NCBI GenBank assembly: GCA_037179515.1 | Contig: JAXCGZ010009473.1 | Location: forward strand, 80,001-144,000 | Length of the DNA stretch: 64,000 nucleotides | Reading direction: 5' to 3' | Source: Halocaridina rubra | Taxonomy: Eukaryota > Arthropoda > Malacostraca > Decapoda > Atyidae | Shown here: positions 12,102 to 25,039 of the stretch, one piece after another | Layout: every line of letters begins with the position of its first letter | Numbering within the stretch: the first letter of the stretch is position 1 | The notes under the pieces: model-generated | What the model was told of the DNA's origin: nothing | Database searches by the model: none | The model's input: the letters and a program-made list of their open reading frames with translations, nothing else | Made by a program: the position numbers and the translations under genes

Positions 12102-13000
12102 ATGTTTATTTATTTGAATTGCATTGTCCTTTTGTTTACTTACTCAGCTATTTCCTCATTAGTTATTCATATCTCTAGTTTCTTTGCCTTTTTGGCCATA
12201 TGCTCACTTATATCTATTGATGTCTTTTCTATACTTCCTATTCATTCAGCTACTTATACTCTATTATAATTAATTTATTCATATATTTTCTTTACCTGTA
12301 AATTAAGAAATTGCCTATTTTTGACCCTCTATAGTAATATTTTGTACTCCCACTACTTTATTCACTTATTACATATCTATACACATAATCATTTCCATCT
12401 TTTTCTTTATTTTCATCTTTTGTTCCTTACCTGTTTCTGCAGTAAGACCTTCAGCACAGTATCCTTTCTGGCAATCACTTGCTTCAATGTTAAACCAGTC
12501 ATTGTACATGGGGGTGCATGCAGGCAGGTGCTCCCTCTGATTTACAAATACTATACATTATGCAATACACAATCCTTGCATATCAAGAGTATATCCAGCA
12601 CCAAATGTATATACATATATATCTCTGTGTTTTATGATTCTTCTACGAATGCACAATATAAAGCTCATGATAATAATTACAAAATTGTCATTTGTGGATG
12701 CTCTATGCTAAAACCAAAAATAAATAAATTGCATTGCATACATTAAATTTTTATGAGCAAGAGTGTAATAATAAACCTTGAGCACGATCTTGGAGTGCCG
12801 ACTGGCACATGTCCCTATGTAATGTTTTATATCCAAATAAAAAAATACAAATAAATGTCCCTTTTTTACATATATGTCCTTTTTTATGCAAAGTAATCTG
12901 GCATACCTGGTTCAAAATACCGTCAGTATCAGGGCTGCCAGACACTTAAATAAAAAAAGGACATCAGACTCACTACCCTTTATAAGGGGGATGGCTGAGT
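12102..13000. other. Intergenic AT-rich stretch, nothing recognised
   Basis: A 141-codon open frame at 12321-12746 has pyrimidine-rich, low-complexity composition (Tyr, His, Phe, Ile, Leu) and no recognisable motif, so it is not called as a gene. Confidence 0.6.
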
Positions 13001-13004
13001 CAAA

Positions 13005-13137
13005 GTAAATACTTTGACTTTTTGTGGGAAGTAAATACAGAGGAGGGGAGTCCCAATCCCCTCGCTCTGCCCCAATTAGTTGACTTTTACGACACGCAGG
13101 GAACACAGAGGAAGTATTCTTACCCCCCTCCCTCAAA
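13005..13137 (-). mobile_element. RTE-like LINE 5' UTR fragment
   Basis: The reverse complement reads TGCGTGTCGTAAAAGTCAAC, then TAATTGGGGCAGAGCGAGGG and GACTCCCCTCCTCTGTATTT, parallel to 6225-6292. No coding part follows. Confidence 0.55.
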
Positions 13138-13302
13138 GGGAAATATTACTTTGATAAAATTTTAGCAAATTAGATTAGTTTGTATTCTTTGAAAGAGTTT
13201 GCTTGAACTTATTAAGCTACATATACTGGGGCTTAGTGCCAAAAATATCTTCGAAATCTCCCACCCAAGTTATAAGTATTTCAACTTTTAGTATGTTTGA
13301 TA

Positions 13303-13409
<107 letters not shown>

Positions 13410-13569
13410 AAGGGTATTGTGAAAGGGTAAAGCTGTTACCTTTATAGGGGAGGTAGGACAACTATTTAGAAGATATGCAAAAAATCACGAGGGTATACAA
13501 TATATCTTTCTCTTTTTTCCATGTTTAATGCATGGTGACAGCTTCTACCGAGGATTTTGGTAAAATTTA

Positions 13570-14434
13570 AGCACGGGTGATAAAAAAAGTTCCTCTTTTT
13601 GCAAGGCAAAGGAGCTGCGGAAATCTATGGCAAAATGAGGAAAGTTTTGAAGGATAAATGCCCATCATACTCCACTATGAAAATATGTGTGTCAAGGTTT
13701 CGGACTGGTCATTTCGAGATCACAGATGAACCCCGGTCAGAACGGCCAATGTCTACAACCAAAGAGGACAGAGCTAACGCTGTGCTCATTTTGATTCTCA
13801 AGAACTCCCTGACTTTAGCTGAAGTCATAGCTGAGACTCTGGGGATTTCCCGTGAGAGAGTTGGCCACATCATCCACAACATTATGGACATGAGAAAGCA
13901 TTCTGCAAAATGGGTGCCGAATGGCCTAAATACAAATCAGAAGCACTTAACAGCGAGGATATCAAAGGCGAATTTGAACCAGTTTGCAGCAAGGGTACAG
14001 TGGTTCACCATACCTCCAGAAGTTTCGAATCCTTAAGTCAGCTGGAAAGATTCAGGCTTCAGTGTTCTGGGACAAAGATGGAGTACTCCTCATAAAACAC
14101 CTGGTAAAGGATCACACCGTCAACGCAGAATACTACATGTCTCTGTTGGATGAACTGCATGAAGCTGTGAAACAGAACGCAGGGGAAAGCTGAGCCATGG
14201 TGTCCTGCTTTTGCAGGACAATGCACAAGCACATACAGCACATGAAATCTATGGAAAATACGTGACTATGGCTTCGAATTGCTAGACCACCTGCCTTACT
14301 CTCCAGACTTGGCCTCCTCTGATTATCACCTCTTTCCACAACTAAAGAAACATCTCATGGGAATGGAATTTCACTCCGATTTGAAAGTGATCGCTGCTAC
14401 AGAAGCCTTATTGGAGGCCCAACCTTCCAATTTT
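13570..14434 (+). pseudogene. mariner-type transposase relic
   Basis: The 13599-14036 frame has MQGKGAAEIYGKMRKVL, RFRTGHFEITDEPRSERP, LGISRERVGHIIHN and MRKHSAKWVPNGLN, the two helix-turn-helix motifs and linker of mariner transposases. Frames then shift. ASVFWDKDGVLL and YYMSLLDELHEAV (13984-14193), LLLQDNAQAHTAHE with the second catalytic Asp near 14218, and YSPDLASSDYHLFPQLKKHL with the third (14300-14355) follow. The region of the first catalytic Asp is missing or scrambled, so it is inactive. The end is cut at QPSNF, where Ty3/Gypsy sequence continues in the same frame. Terminal inverted repeats were not identified. Confidence 0.9.
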
Positions 14435-15714
14435 TTGGCTAGGTTCCTACCAAGGTTACAAGACGTCATTCAACAGCTTACCCTCCTGTTGTCTACAAAG
14501 AATGCTTGGGTTTGGGAACAAGACCAAGAGAAGGTATTTTAGGCCTTGAAGAAAATTTTGACTTCGGCTCATGTTCAATGTTATTTTGATTCCAGTAAAC
14601 CTACCAAAATTTCTGCAGATGCTAGTTCATACAGATTAGGAAGAGTATTAATGCATTGATACAGTAATGCATGGAGACCTGTAGCATTTTGTTCAAGATT
14701 GCTGTCCTATACAGAACAAAAGTGGGCACAAATTGAAAAAGAGTGCCTTGCAGCCACGTGGGCATGTGAAAGGTTTCAGTAGTTTCTGATAGGAGTCTCT
14801 TTTACTTTGGAGACTGACCATAAACCATTGATACCATTATTAAACGGCAAGGAGTTGCATTTGGCACCAATTAGATGCCAACGGATGTTAATGAAATTGG
14901 CAAGATTTTCATTGGTGGCTGAGTATACGCTGGGAAAATTCATGGCAGTGGCGGATGCCTTGTCATGGGCTCCGGGTGAGAATAGTGATCAGATAGAAGT
15001 TTCTTTGGAAGCAGAAGTGGAAAGTTTTGTAGGTGGCATAGTAGGAAATTTGCCTGCAACCAGCAACCAGTTACAGAGGATTAAGGAAGAACAAGCCAAG
15101 GACAAGGACTTACGTTTAGTGATCAGCTTTGTATTAGATGGTTGGCCAGAGTCTGCCAGTAATGATGCAGGTTTGTGTAAGTACTGGGAAGCCAGGAGTT
15201 ATCTAAGTGTGGTGGCGGAGGTTTGTTGCTGTATAATGATAGGATTGTCATTCCAGAATCTCTACATAAGGAAATGTTGCAATGGATATCCTCAGAGAGA
15301 CATTTATGTCTGAATATATGTAGGAAAGGAGCTCAGGATTCAGTATGGTGGCCTAAACTGGGTCCAGATATGAAATGGTGGATTGATAATTGCTCATTTT
15401 GTCTACGAAATAGTTAGCAACAAAGGGCAGAACCTCTCAGACCAACAGTGTTGCCCAAAAGGCCCTGGTTGAAAATAGGAGCCGATCTTTGTTCTTACAA
15501 AGGGAAGGAGTATGTAACAGTAATAGACTATTACAGTAGATGGATTGAAATGGTATATTTAAATGAATCTGCATCATCATTTGTCATAGGAAAGCTGAAA
15601 AATATATATGCCAAGTTTGGTATCCCAGAGGTGATGGTGTCAGACAATGGGCTGCAGTTACTAATTGTAGTTACTAATTGCAATTTACTAAGCAAGGAGA
15701 AGGGATCCAGTTAG
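14435..15714 (+). pseudogene. Ty3/Gypsy pol relic: RT end, RNase H, integrase
   Basis: It opens with FLPRLQDVIQQLTLLL and WEQDQEKVF (end of the reverse transcriptase thumb). RNase H follows with catalytic-type residues in [23 protein letters not shown] and ETDHKPLIPLL. Then come the tether (VAEYTLGKFMAVADALS), an HHCC zinc-binding domain (LHKEML, ERHLCLN, WWIDNCSFC) and the integrase core start (IGADLC.., VIDYYSRWIE, VMVSDNGLQ). In-frame stops at about 14540, 14657, 14778 and 15415, plus frameshifts, make it a relic. Protease, gag and LTRs are absent on this side. The end at about 15665 dissolves into a short LINE scrap and an (AT)n array. Confidence 0.9.
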
Positions 15715-15798
15715 GATCCGAAATATTGCATTGTTTTATAAGTTTTGCTTCACTGATGGGCTTCCTTACTATTTAGTGCTGTATGCTAACAGTTTGTA

Positions 15799-16445
<647 letters not shown>

Positions 16446-16517
16446 TAAGAAATCTCATCAGTGAAACAACATTTAGAAATAACTATATTTCGAGTAATAA
16501 CTGGACCTGACGGGCTT

Positions 16518-16661
<144 letters not shown>

Positions 16662-16690
16662 CATATTTTACCCCTGAACGGAACTCGAAC

Positions 16691-16802
<112 letters not shown>

Positions 16803-17528
16803 TACTCATAGCAAAATGTAAACAAAATCCAGATGCAAATACTACTCACTGGGCAAATATTCTATATAATAAGGAAATTCGTATTTTAATTCATCTAAAA
16901 AAAATTTGTTGGTTTTTTATTTGTGTATTTTTCAGTCTTTTCGGTAATATGTAAGTATAATAAAAGTGATATAGAAATACAGTATGACGCTTTCTCTCTA
17001 GATGTTAAAATATTTATCAGTGATATGAATATGTACTAAGAAATTATATAATTTTTTTTTTTTTTATCTTTTACAGGAAATCCTATTCGATTAGTAAACA
17101 GCGAGCTCATTGGGTTCGCCAATATCACTTTGTGCGAAAAAAGAAATAATAATTCGATACGTCTTATGTTACAAAAAGCTAGGATAGTTTTCTTTAAAGA
17201 GTATTCAATATTTTCAATTCATTTACAGTTAATATTACTATAGCTAAGCCATAGTATATGTTGGAATACAGACAAGCACTAGAAATAACTACACGAGCAA
17301 CATGATTCGAGGTCAAAGACTTCATACAAATATTTGATGTCCAAAATGCCAGGTTTGTTTTGTTGTTTTAGATTCTCCACCCACGGATGAGTGGAATGGG
17401 TCATGGAGGACCCATAGCCTCATTTACTAGACAAGGTTGAAAAAGTTATGAGCCATGGTAGCACTTTCAAATGTTTCCAATGTTTTGATTGAAGTGACAA
17501 GGAAATACACTAAGACACTGGGAAGCTC

Positions 17529-17612
17529 TTAGGCTACTTTCACACTAAAGTGGCACTTCGCACGTGGCATGCCACGTGGTACGACAGTTGAACACGGACA
17601 TCCGGAAATATA
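17529..17612. mobile_element. Half copy of the palindromic MITE of 18654-18878
   Basis: TTAGGC..TTTCACACTAAAGTGGCAC, then the palindrome CACGTGGCATGCCACGTG (17561-17578) and ATCCGGAAATATATGA match the left arm of the 18.7-kb element. It is cut by a CR1-like fragment at about 17612, so the second arm is missing. Confidence 0.82.
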
Positions 17613-17875
17613 TGATGCCGGTTTTTAAATTCCTTCATGGTTATGACAGAGTGAATAGGGATCGATATTTTGATATGGCTGGCACTAGAACTAGAGGTTA
17701 TAGTTTGAAGCTTCGTAAGAAAACTTCTTTGCAGAATGTAAGGGAATACTCTTGTTTGGTGTAAGTATAGTTGATAATTACAATTTACTAAGCAAGGAGG
17801 TAGTTAATGCTAACTGAATCCATAGTTTTATGGACAAGTATGATTGTACCACTAAGTACAAAATGGAACAGACCA
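17612..17875 (+). mobile_element. CR1/L2-like LINE 3' fragment, + strand
   Basis: VFKFLHGYDRVNRDRYFDMA and TRTRGYSLKLRKKTSLQ are encoded in order, then AATTTACTAAGCAAGGAGG and TACTAAGTACAAAATGGAAC. This is the only sizeable + strand copy of the family besides the small piece at 36.1 kb. From 17875 to 18650 nothing is recognised; an 85-codon open frame at 18097-18354 has no known motif. Confidence 0.82.
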
Positions 17876-18653
17876 TTTTTTTTTACCACATAAGATGTAT
17901 GCTGCAGCTTTGGAAAGCATTCATATTCAGAAAGTGAATTGAAAAAAGGCTGATGTTGCTGAAGGGCTGGAGTCACCATTATTTCTAAGAATGTCTTAAT
18001 TCTTCTCAATTTGTTCTTTTTTTATTTCTATCATATTTCCCTCTTTAAAGGCAGGTGGGTAATTCCCCCCCCCCTTGCAGTGTTTTGTAATATATTTTGC
18101 CGGATTATTTTTGTGTAAGCTTTCAGCACATGCACAAGGGTCATGAAATCAAGCTATATGCCGTCTACGATGTGAATCTGTTAAAAATTTCTATAGAGGA
18201 TATCCTTTCATTTCCGATATCTGCCGACCTTCACAGTGACCAACATCATTTTACTCGTACATTCTCAGTCCATACAATACCGCAATCCAGTTACGGCGTT
18301 ATATCGATACTGCCAAAATTAATGACACATAAGACGGCAGAAAACCACGAATAAGTGTTCTTATTGAGTACACATAAAAGCTCTCTTGTTTAGACTTTTA
18401 AAACTGCACCGTTTCAAGGTGCCAATTTTGGAGCACTTATAATTTTATTGTAGAATAAAATTATAGAATAATATAAATGTATAACTAGCACTAACTGTAA
18501 GTAATCGTTCTAGATCCACTATTACAGTATATTCCAAGTGCAACAGAGCTGTGTAAAAAAAGACTTGGCGAAGTAAATACAGAGGATGGTAATGGCAAAC
18601 TCTTACTTGTAATTCCATCAAAGAGATCTTCCTCCAGGATCAACAGGTGAGCC

Positions 18654-18878
18654 TAAGGCCGCTTTCACACCTAAGTAGCACGTCGCACGTGGCATGCCAC
18701 GTGGCACGCTAGTTGAAAACGAATATCCGGAAATATATGAAACCTTTCACACAGAAGTGGCGTGACACATCCCATGTGCCACGCCACTTTTGTGTGAAAG
18801 GCTTCATATATTTCTGGATGTTCGTTTTCAACTGGCGTGCCACGTGCGACGTGCCACTTTGGTGTGAAAGCGACCTAA
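18654..18878. mobile_element. Fold-back MITE, 225 bp, nearly fully palindromic
   Basis: The left arm (18654-18762: TAAGGCCGCTTTCACAC, CACGTCGCACGTGGCATGCC, AAATATATGAAACCTTTCAC) is mirrored by the right arm (18775-18878: AAAGGCTTCATATATTTC, CGTGCGACGTGCCAC, GTGTGAAAGCGACCTAA) around a loop of roughly 12 bp. Each terminus carries TTA/TAA, compatible with a 3-bp PIF/Harbinger-like target, though the superfamily is uncertain. Inside the left arm CACGTGGCATGCCACGTG is itself a perfect palindrome (18686-18703). Confidence 0.88.
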
Positions 18879-19711
18879 CGTCTACAGTTTATACTGGATA
18901 CTTAACCTCAGTTGAAAATACTTCTAGCTCCTCTTCTTCATCTTCCGATAAGTGAAGGACACGAATAGAAGTCTATACAACTATCCATGTCTAGCTAGAA
19001 ACAATGATGTCTAAAGAAAATTTTCTCGTAGATTGTGAAACGGAAAGCATTTTTTTTTCTACGTGAAACACAAAGAAACTTTTTGTGTATTACAAAATGT
19101 AAAGAGTTTACAGATGGTGAAACAAGATTTTTTTTTTTTTACACTTTCACACACAGAGACATTTAAAGTGTAAGAAACTTTAACACTTGCATTGAGTCTC
19201 TTGGATAATCCGAATGTATTTGAATAGATTGTATTTTTTTTTTTCACTCAGTAAATCACCGTTATTAGAGCATGGATAAAATCTCTTTCCTAAATTAGTA
19301 TTAAAAAAGTTGCACCGCAATCTCCTGGTTTCTGTCTATAAACACGGTCTTATGTAACCAAGAAGCGTGTTTTACGTCACAGACCCCCTTTTCTACCAAG
19401 CCTTCTTGTAATCACTAAAACTTTATTTCCTCGAGATTTCTTCAAGTTTAGTTTTGAGCTGCTAAATCAAGTTGGCTGTGATATTATATGTAATGCGGTC
19501 TTCAAGCTGCATAACTTAATTATAATACATTGCAATTATTAGCAGCACAGTTAATATTGCGTAATTTAACAACTGAAGTACACAAAAGATGGATTCCTTC
19601 AGCATTTTATTTCTCTTTTGCCATTCTCACTGCTTATCTTAATATAATTGTTATTACTTATAGCTCATTTGGTCACATTTCATTCACCTTACAATTAAAT
19701 ACCTTCGTATG

Positions 19712-19713
<2 letters not shown>

Positions 19714-19795
<82 letters not shown>
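19714..19795. repeat. (AT)n microsatellite
   Basis: Pure AT run. From 18880 to 19710 only short T-runs and a SINE-1 3' scrap (TTTTACGTCACAGACCCCCT, near 19368) are seen. Confidence 0.97.
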
Positions 19796-19798
<3 letters not shown>

Positions 19799-19831
19799 CA
19801 AGGAGCTGAGAGGAGTGGTTGGGGTGTGCGT

Positions 19832-19888
19832 GGATCGTGGCGAATGCGTGTTTCTTGGCTCAGCCACCCCCCTCACAAGGGGGAATGA

Positions 19889-19984
<96 letters not shown>

Positions 19985-20030
19985 TGTGTGTGTGTGTGTG
20001 TAATTACCTAATTGTGATTACCTAATTGTG
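19832..20030. repeat. Duplicated module: unique stretch + (AT)n + (GT)n + CR1 tail
   Basis: GCGAATGCGTG, TTCTTGGCT, CCACCCCCCTCACAA and AATGAGGCATATAT are followed by (AT)n (19892-19981), (GT)n and ATTACCTAATTGTG. The same order recurs at 22797-23040, so the module was duplicated together with its microsatellite. Confidence 0.85.
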
Positions 20031-20300
20031 TTTACGGGAAAGAGCCCAAAGCTCGTATCTTCCCGTCTCCTCATCGGTTCCATTTTATACTTAGTGATAC
20101 TTATCATACCTGTCCTTAAAACTATGGATTGAGATAGCATGAACTACCTCCTCGCTTAGCGATTTCCAATTATCAACTACTCTTACACTGAAAAAGTATT
20201 TCCTTACATCCTGCAAAGAAGTTTTCTAACGAAGCTTCAAACTATGACCTCTAGTTCTAGGCCAGCCATATCGAAATATCGATCCCTATCCATATTTTAA
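20003..20300 (-). mobile_element. CR1/L2-like LINE 3' end, truncated copy
   Basis: TACCTAATTGTG repeats, then the 3' UTR and the last thumb codons up to the YFDMA region; it is cut at about 20300 where the next copy begins. Nearly identical to the neighbouring copy. Confidence 0.85.
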
Positions 20301-20307
20301 TATGTGA

Positions 20308-22700
20308 TTACCTAATTGTGTTTACGGGAAAGAGCCCAAAGCTCGTATCTTCCCGTCTCCTGATCGGTTCCATTTTAGACTTAGTGATACTTATCATACC
20401 TGTCCTTAAAACTATGGATTGAGATAGCATTAACTACCTCCTCGCTTAGCCAATTCCAATTATCAACTACTCTTACACTGAAAAAGTATTTCCTTACATC
20501 CTGCAAAGAAGTTTTCTTACGAAGCTTCAAACTATGACCTCTAGTTCTAGAGCCAGCCATATCAAAATATCGATCCCTATCCACTCTATCATAACCATGA
20601 AGGAATTTAAAGACTGTCACCATATCCCCCCTCACTCTTCTAGCTTCGAGTGATGGTAAGTCTAATTCCCTCAGCCTCTCATCATAACTGAGATTGCGTA
20701 TTTCTGGCACCAGTTTCGTGGCATGTCTTTGAACTTTTTCAAGCTTAGCTATGTGCTTTTTCAAGTGCGGATTCCAAAAGGGGGCTGCATATTCGAGTTT
20801 TGGCCTCACATAGGTTACATAAATATTTCTGAACATTTCCTTGTCCATGTGCCTGAAGGCTACCCTTACATTTGATAAGAATGCATATGCTGCCCTTACT
20901 ATGCCATTTATATGTATTTCTGGAGACAAATCTGCCAGTATGTTTACTCCTAGATCTCTCTCATTTTCTGTCTCTTGAAGTTGTACTCCAGCCACCGAGT
21001 AGTCAAGCTTGGGCCTTCTTGCACTTGTACCCATTCTCATTACCTTACATTTTGAAGTATTGAATTTCATTAGCCACTTTTCTGACCACTCATGCAGATT
21101 ATTTAGATCCTCCTGAAGTTCTCTACCATTGTTCTCGTTTTTTACTTTCTTCACAATCTTTGCATCATCTGCAAACATATTCATGAATGAATTTACAGAC
21201 TCTGTAGGTCATTTACATATACAAGGAACAAAAGTAGCCCTAAAACTGAACCCTGTGGAACTCCACTACTAACTCTTCTCCATTCAGACACTGAGTGTCT
21301 TGCTCTAACCCTCTGTTCCCTTCCTTCTAAGTAAGTTTTTATCCATTCCAAAACATTTCCACCTATTCTAGCCATTGATTGCAGCTTCCTAATAAGTCTC
21401 CCATGTGGAACAGTGTCAAACGCTTTCTGGAAGTCTAGGAATATGCAATCTGCCCAGCCCTCTCTTTCCTGTAAGATTTGGCTTACCTCATTATACAATT
21501 CTAATAAGTTTGTTAATGTTGATCTACCTTCTCTGAAGCCATGTTGCCTCACTGACAAAAAGTTGAAGGATTCCAAGTGAAGAGAGATATGTTTCCTTAG
21601 TAGTTTCTCCATAACTTTGCAAACTATACTGGTCAAGGAAACTGGTCTATAGTTCAGAGCCGTATCCCTCCTTCCCTTTTTGAAGATAGGTATACCATTT
21701 GCTTGTTTCCAGCATCTTGGAATCTCCCCCGACTCCAGTGACTCCTTAAATATGATACTTAGTGCCACTGATATTGTGTTTGCGCATTTTTTAAGCACAT
21801 GAGGGGATATGTCATCAGGACCTGTAGCTTTATGAACATCTAAATCCATCAGCGCTTTGCATACCTCTGTGGCTGTAAGGTTGATGTTCTCTAATACCGG
21901 CCCTTGAGCTTCTATCACTGCAATCTGAGGGGGTGGGGTAGTTTCTACTGTAAATACTGACTGAAACTCCTTGTTCAATTCTTTGCAGATCTCTTCATCC
22001 GTCTCAGTGATGCTTCCATCCGCTCTCTTTAGCCTTACAACCTGTTCTGTTACCTTCAGTTTTCCTCTGATAAAGCTGTGGAAAAGCTTGGGATTTTCTT
22101 TAGCCTTCCTGGTGATGTCCCTCTCATAGTCTCTCTCTGCCTCTCTCCTTTTACTTAGGTAGTCATTTCTTGCTCTTTTGTAGGTTTGCCAGGCATTTAT
22201 GTTTTTTCTCCTCCTATACCTTTTCAAGCATTTGTCTCTCCACTCCTTAGCTCTTTTACACCCATTATCGAACCATTTCTCTCTGGCATGAATTACACCT
22301 ACTTTGGTGACAGGTATGCAGCAATCTACTATCTTCCCATATTTCTCACAAAAGATGTCATACATTTCTTGTACAGATTTGTTGTAAAATAAGGTTCTCC
22401 AGTCAATAACTGCAAAAAGCTCATTCATTTCGATGTACTCTCCTTTCGGATAGTTCCTCCTCATGTCCTCAGTGCCTCTACTCTCAGGAAGAATATCTTC
22501 AATGATATACTCCATCAACAACACACAGTGGTCACTCTTTCCAATTAGTGGTTCATACTCAATTTTTTCAATATCCAACACATTATCTGTGAACACTAGA
22601 TCAAGTAGTGATGGCTCATCCCCACCCCTGGCCCTTGTTGGTTCCATTACATGTTGGTGTAGGAAATTCCCTTGTACGCAATCTAGGAATCTTGCCCCGA
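20308..22700 (-). mobile_element. CR1/L2-like LINE, best-preserved copy: endonuclease C-terminus, reverse transcriptase, 3' tail
   Basis: Read on the - strand from 22700: GARFLDCVQGNFLHQH and SLLDLVFT..GKSDHCVLL are the end of an APE endonuclease. A basic linker follows, then RT motifs ATGPDDISPHVLKKC, NYRPVSLTSIVCKVMEK, RQHGFREGRSTLTN, IFLDFQKAFDTVPH (catalytic Asp), SSGVPQGSVLG, and after a frameshift MFADDAKI (catalytic DD). Thumb LEYAAPFWNPHLKKHI and a C-terminal basic part end near 20381. The 5' half of the endonuclease and any ORF1 are missing, as is usual for 5'-truncated insertions. A single-base loss at about 21204, judged against the 35.6-kb copy, splits the frame. Frames are otherwise open for about 750 codons. 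Clade (CR1, L2 or relative) is from motif order only. Confidence 0.92.
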
Positions 22701-22704
22701 ATGA

Positions 22705-22793
22705 GTGTGTGTGTGATTACCTAATTGTGATTACCTAATTGTGTTTACGGGAAAGAGCCCAAAGCTCGTATCTTCCCGTCTCCTGATCGGTTC
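22705..22793 (-). mobile_element. CR1/L2-like LINE terminal 3' scrap
   Basis: Only the last about 85 bp of the family (two TACCTAATTGTG units, TTTACGGGAAAGAGCCCAAA, TCCTGATCGGTTC). It is fused to the 5' truncation of the preceding copy through a short (GT)n. Confidence 0.85.
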
Positions 22794-22845
22794 GTGGTGA
22801 ATGCGTGCTTCTTGGCTTAACCACCCCCCTCACAAAGAGAAATGA

Positions 22846-23539
<694 letters not shown>

Positions 23540-23583
<44 letters not shown>

Positions 23584-23820
23584 TATTATTATTATTATTA
23601 TTATTACTATTAATATTAATATTATTGTAGTCACCGTGGCTCAAACGGTAGCGTCCGCGACTCTGAGAGGTCAGGTCGTGGGTTCGCGCCCCGTCACGGT
23701 CTGAAGTAAGCAAGGGCATGCACTCAGGGTAACGATTACATCTGCCAAAACAAGTTCTTCGCAAGAAGGCAACCGGCCTAGCCCTTGGTAGAAAAGGGAG
23801 TCCGTGACGTAAAACCGGAA

Positions 23821-23912
<92 letters not shown>
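23540..23912. repeat. (ATT)n array split by a SINE
   Basis: ATT units at 23540-23626 and 23823-23912 flank the SINE. Poly-Asn and poly-Leu open frames here are artefacts. Confidence 0.95.
23627..23822 (+). mobile_element. SINE-1, full-length copy inserted in an (ATT)n array
   Basis: GTAGTCACCGTGGCTCAAAC (A-box part), GGTTCGCGCCCCGTCACG (B box, about 23681), the shared body and GTGACGTAAAACCGGAACAT end. It is about 196 bp, like the copy at 11892-12086. The target duplication cannot be told apart from the ATT repeats. Confidence 0.9.
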
Positions 23913-23914
<2 letters not shown>

Positions 23915-23916
23915 TA

Positions 23917-24345
23917 AAATAAGAAATTGAACAGACAAAACTTCTCTACCCACCTTGGAAACTAATCTAGAAATAAAAGATGAGAATCACTGTATCCTAG
24001 AGTCCTATATGAACAAGATAAACTGACCTGAGTAACCAAAGAAATCAAGTCAAACCTGGAAAACATCAGCCAGAAGTCATCATGACTTCCAAATAATTCC
24101 TTTGTCTCTCTTTTGCCTCTTACTCGCCAAAAATTCCTTCATGCCCCACCCACTCAGAACCATCTCAACACTCCCATCACAACGTGACCTACCCTTACCA
24201 ATGTCTCCCATATAGTGTAGATTATATTGCCCTAAGCTCGTTAATGCAAAAACAAAATAAAAGCATTTAAGAATCCAAAAATACAGAAACTAATCAATAT
24301 CTAACAATAACTATGTTAATTTACAGAAAACCCCCATTGATTTTT
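23917..24345 (-). repeat. Ty3/Gypsy LTR (downstream, 3' LTR)
   Basis: Shares a long order of words with 27010-27380: GAAATAAAAGATGAGAATCA/GAAATGAAAGATGAGAATCA, ATCCTAGAGT, AACTGACCT, GACTTCCAAATAA, TTCATGCCCCACCC, CTCGTTAATGCAA/CTCGTTAATACAA and TATGTTAATTTACA/TATGCTAATTTACA. The two copies have diverged substantially, so the element is old. Exact ends are uncertain. Confidence 0.8.
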
Positions 24346-24468
24346 AGATTAGTCTAATTTTCAGCAAGAAACTCTCTCAAGATATAATCTCACATCCACC
24401 CAGGCGCCCGTTCCTCTCAGTGCAATTGTCGTAGTGATACCTCACCGTATTCTTCTATCTCACTTTCT

Positions 24469-24700
24469 TCATGTTGCACCACCTGTCGCATATCCAAGAT
24501 GTGTCACGCCATACCATTGAGATGTGCACTTCCCATCAGGAGGCTTCACCCAAATCTCATCTCCTATTCGTATAATCCAGTACTCCTTCTCAACAACAAT
24601 TGGCACTGCACTAGGATGCCACCACGCATACTGAAATCTTGCTCTGTGAGACACTATTTTCTCATCTTGTCCCAACCTGGGCGACATATTACACAGAATA
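24469..24700 (-). pseudogene. Ty3/Gypsy integrase C-terminal scrap
   Basis: The 72-codon frame has RIGDEIWVKPPDGKCTSQWY, the integrase C-terminal signature of this group. No integrase core lies next to it, so the middle of pol has been deleted. From 24700 to 25040 frames are broken. Confidence 0.65.
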
Positions 24701-25039
24701 CTGCTTATACAGGTGTTACAAGAGCCCTTTCTGTCATTGCCTTAATGGTTCATGGTGTCTCTCCACAATTCCACTTCCACTTGGTCAATAAGCTGCTCTG
24801 AAGAAGGGACCCCATCTATCCAACATTCCCTTCATAGCCTGTGACTGGAAAAAGTGCCGTAATCCATCGATACCTCATCTACTAGAACCCTCTCTAGAAA
24901 GATCTCTTTCAATATGGTCTCATCACTGTCCATCCATTGGTTCTGGTTGGCTTGTAACCAGCCAAGCAGGTCAAACGGTTTACTACATTTGACGATGTTA
25001 CCTCAATTTCATCCACCACTATATCGCCAATTTATGAAT

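Noticed and set aside
12321..12746. 141-codon + strand open frame
   Set aside because: Low-complexity pyrimidine-rich composition, no motif, no splice context.
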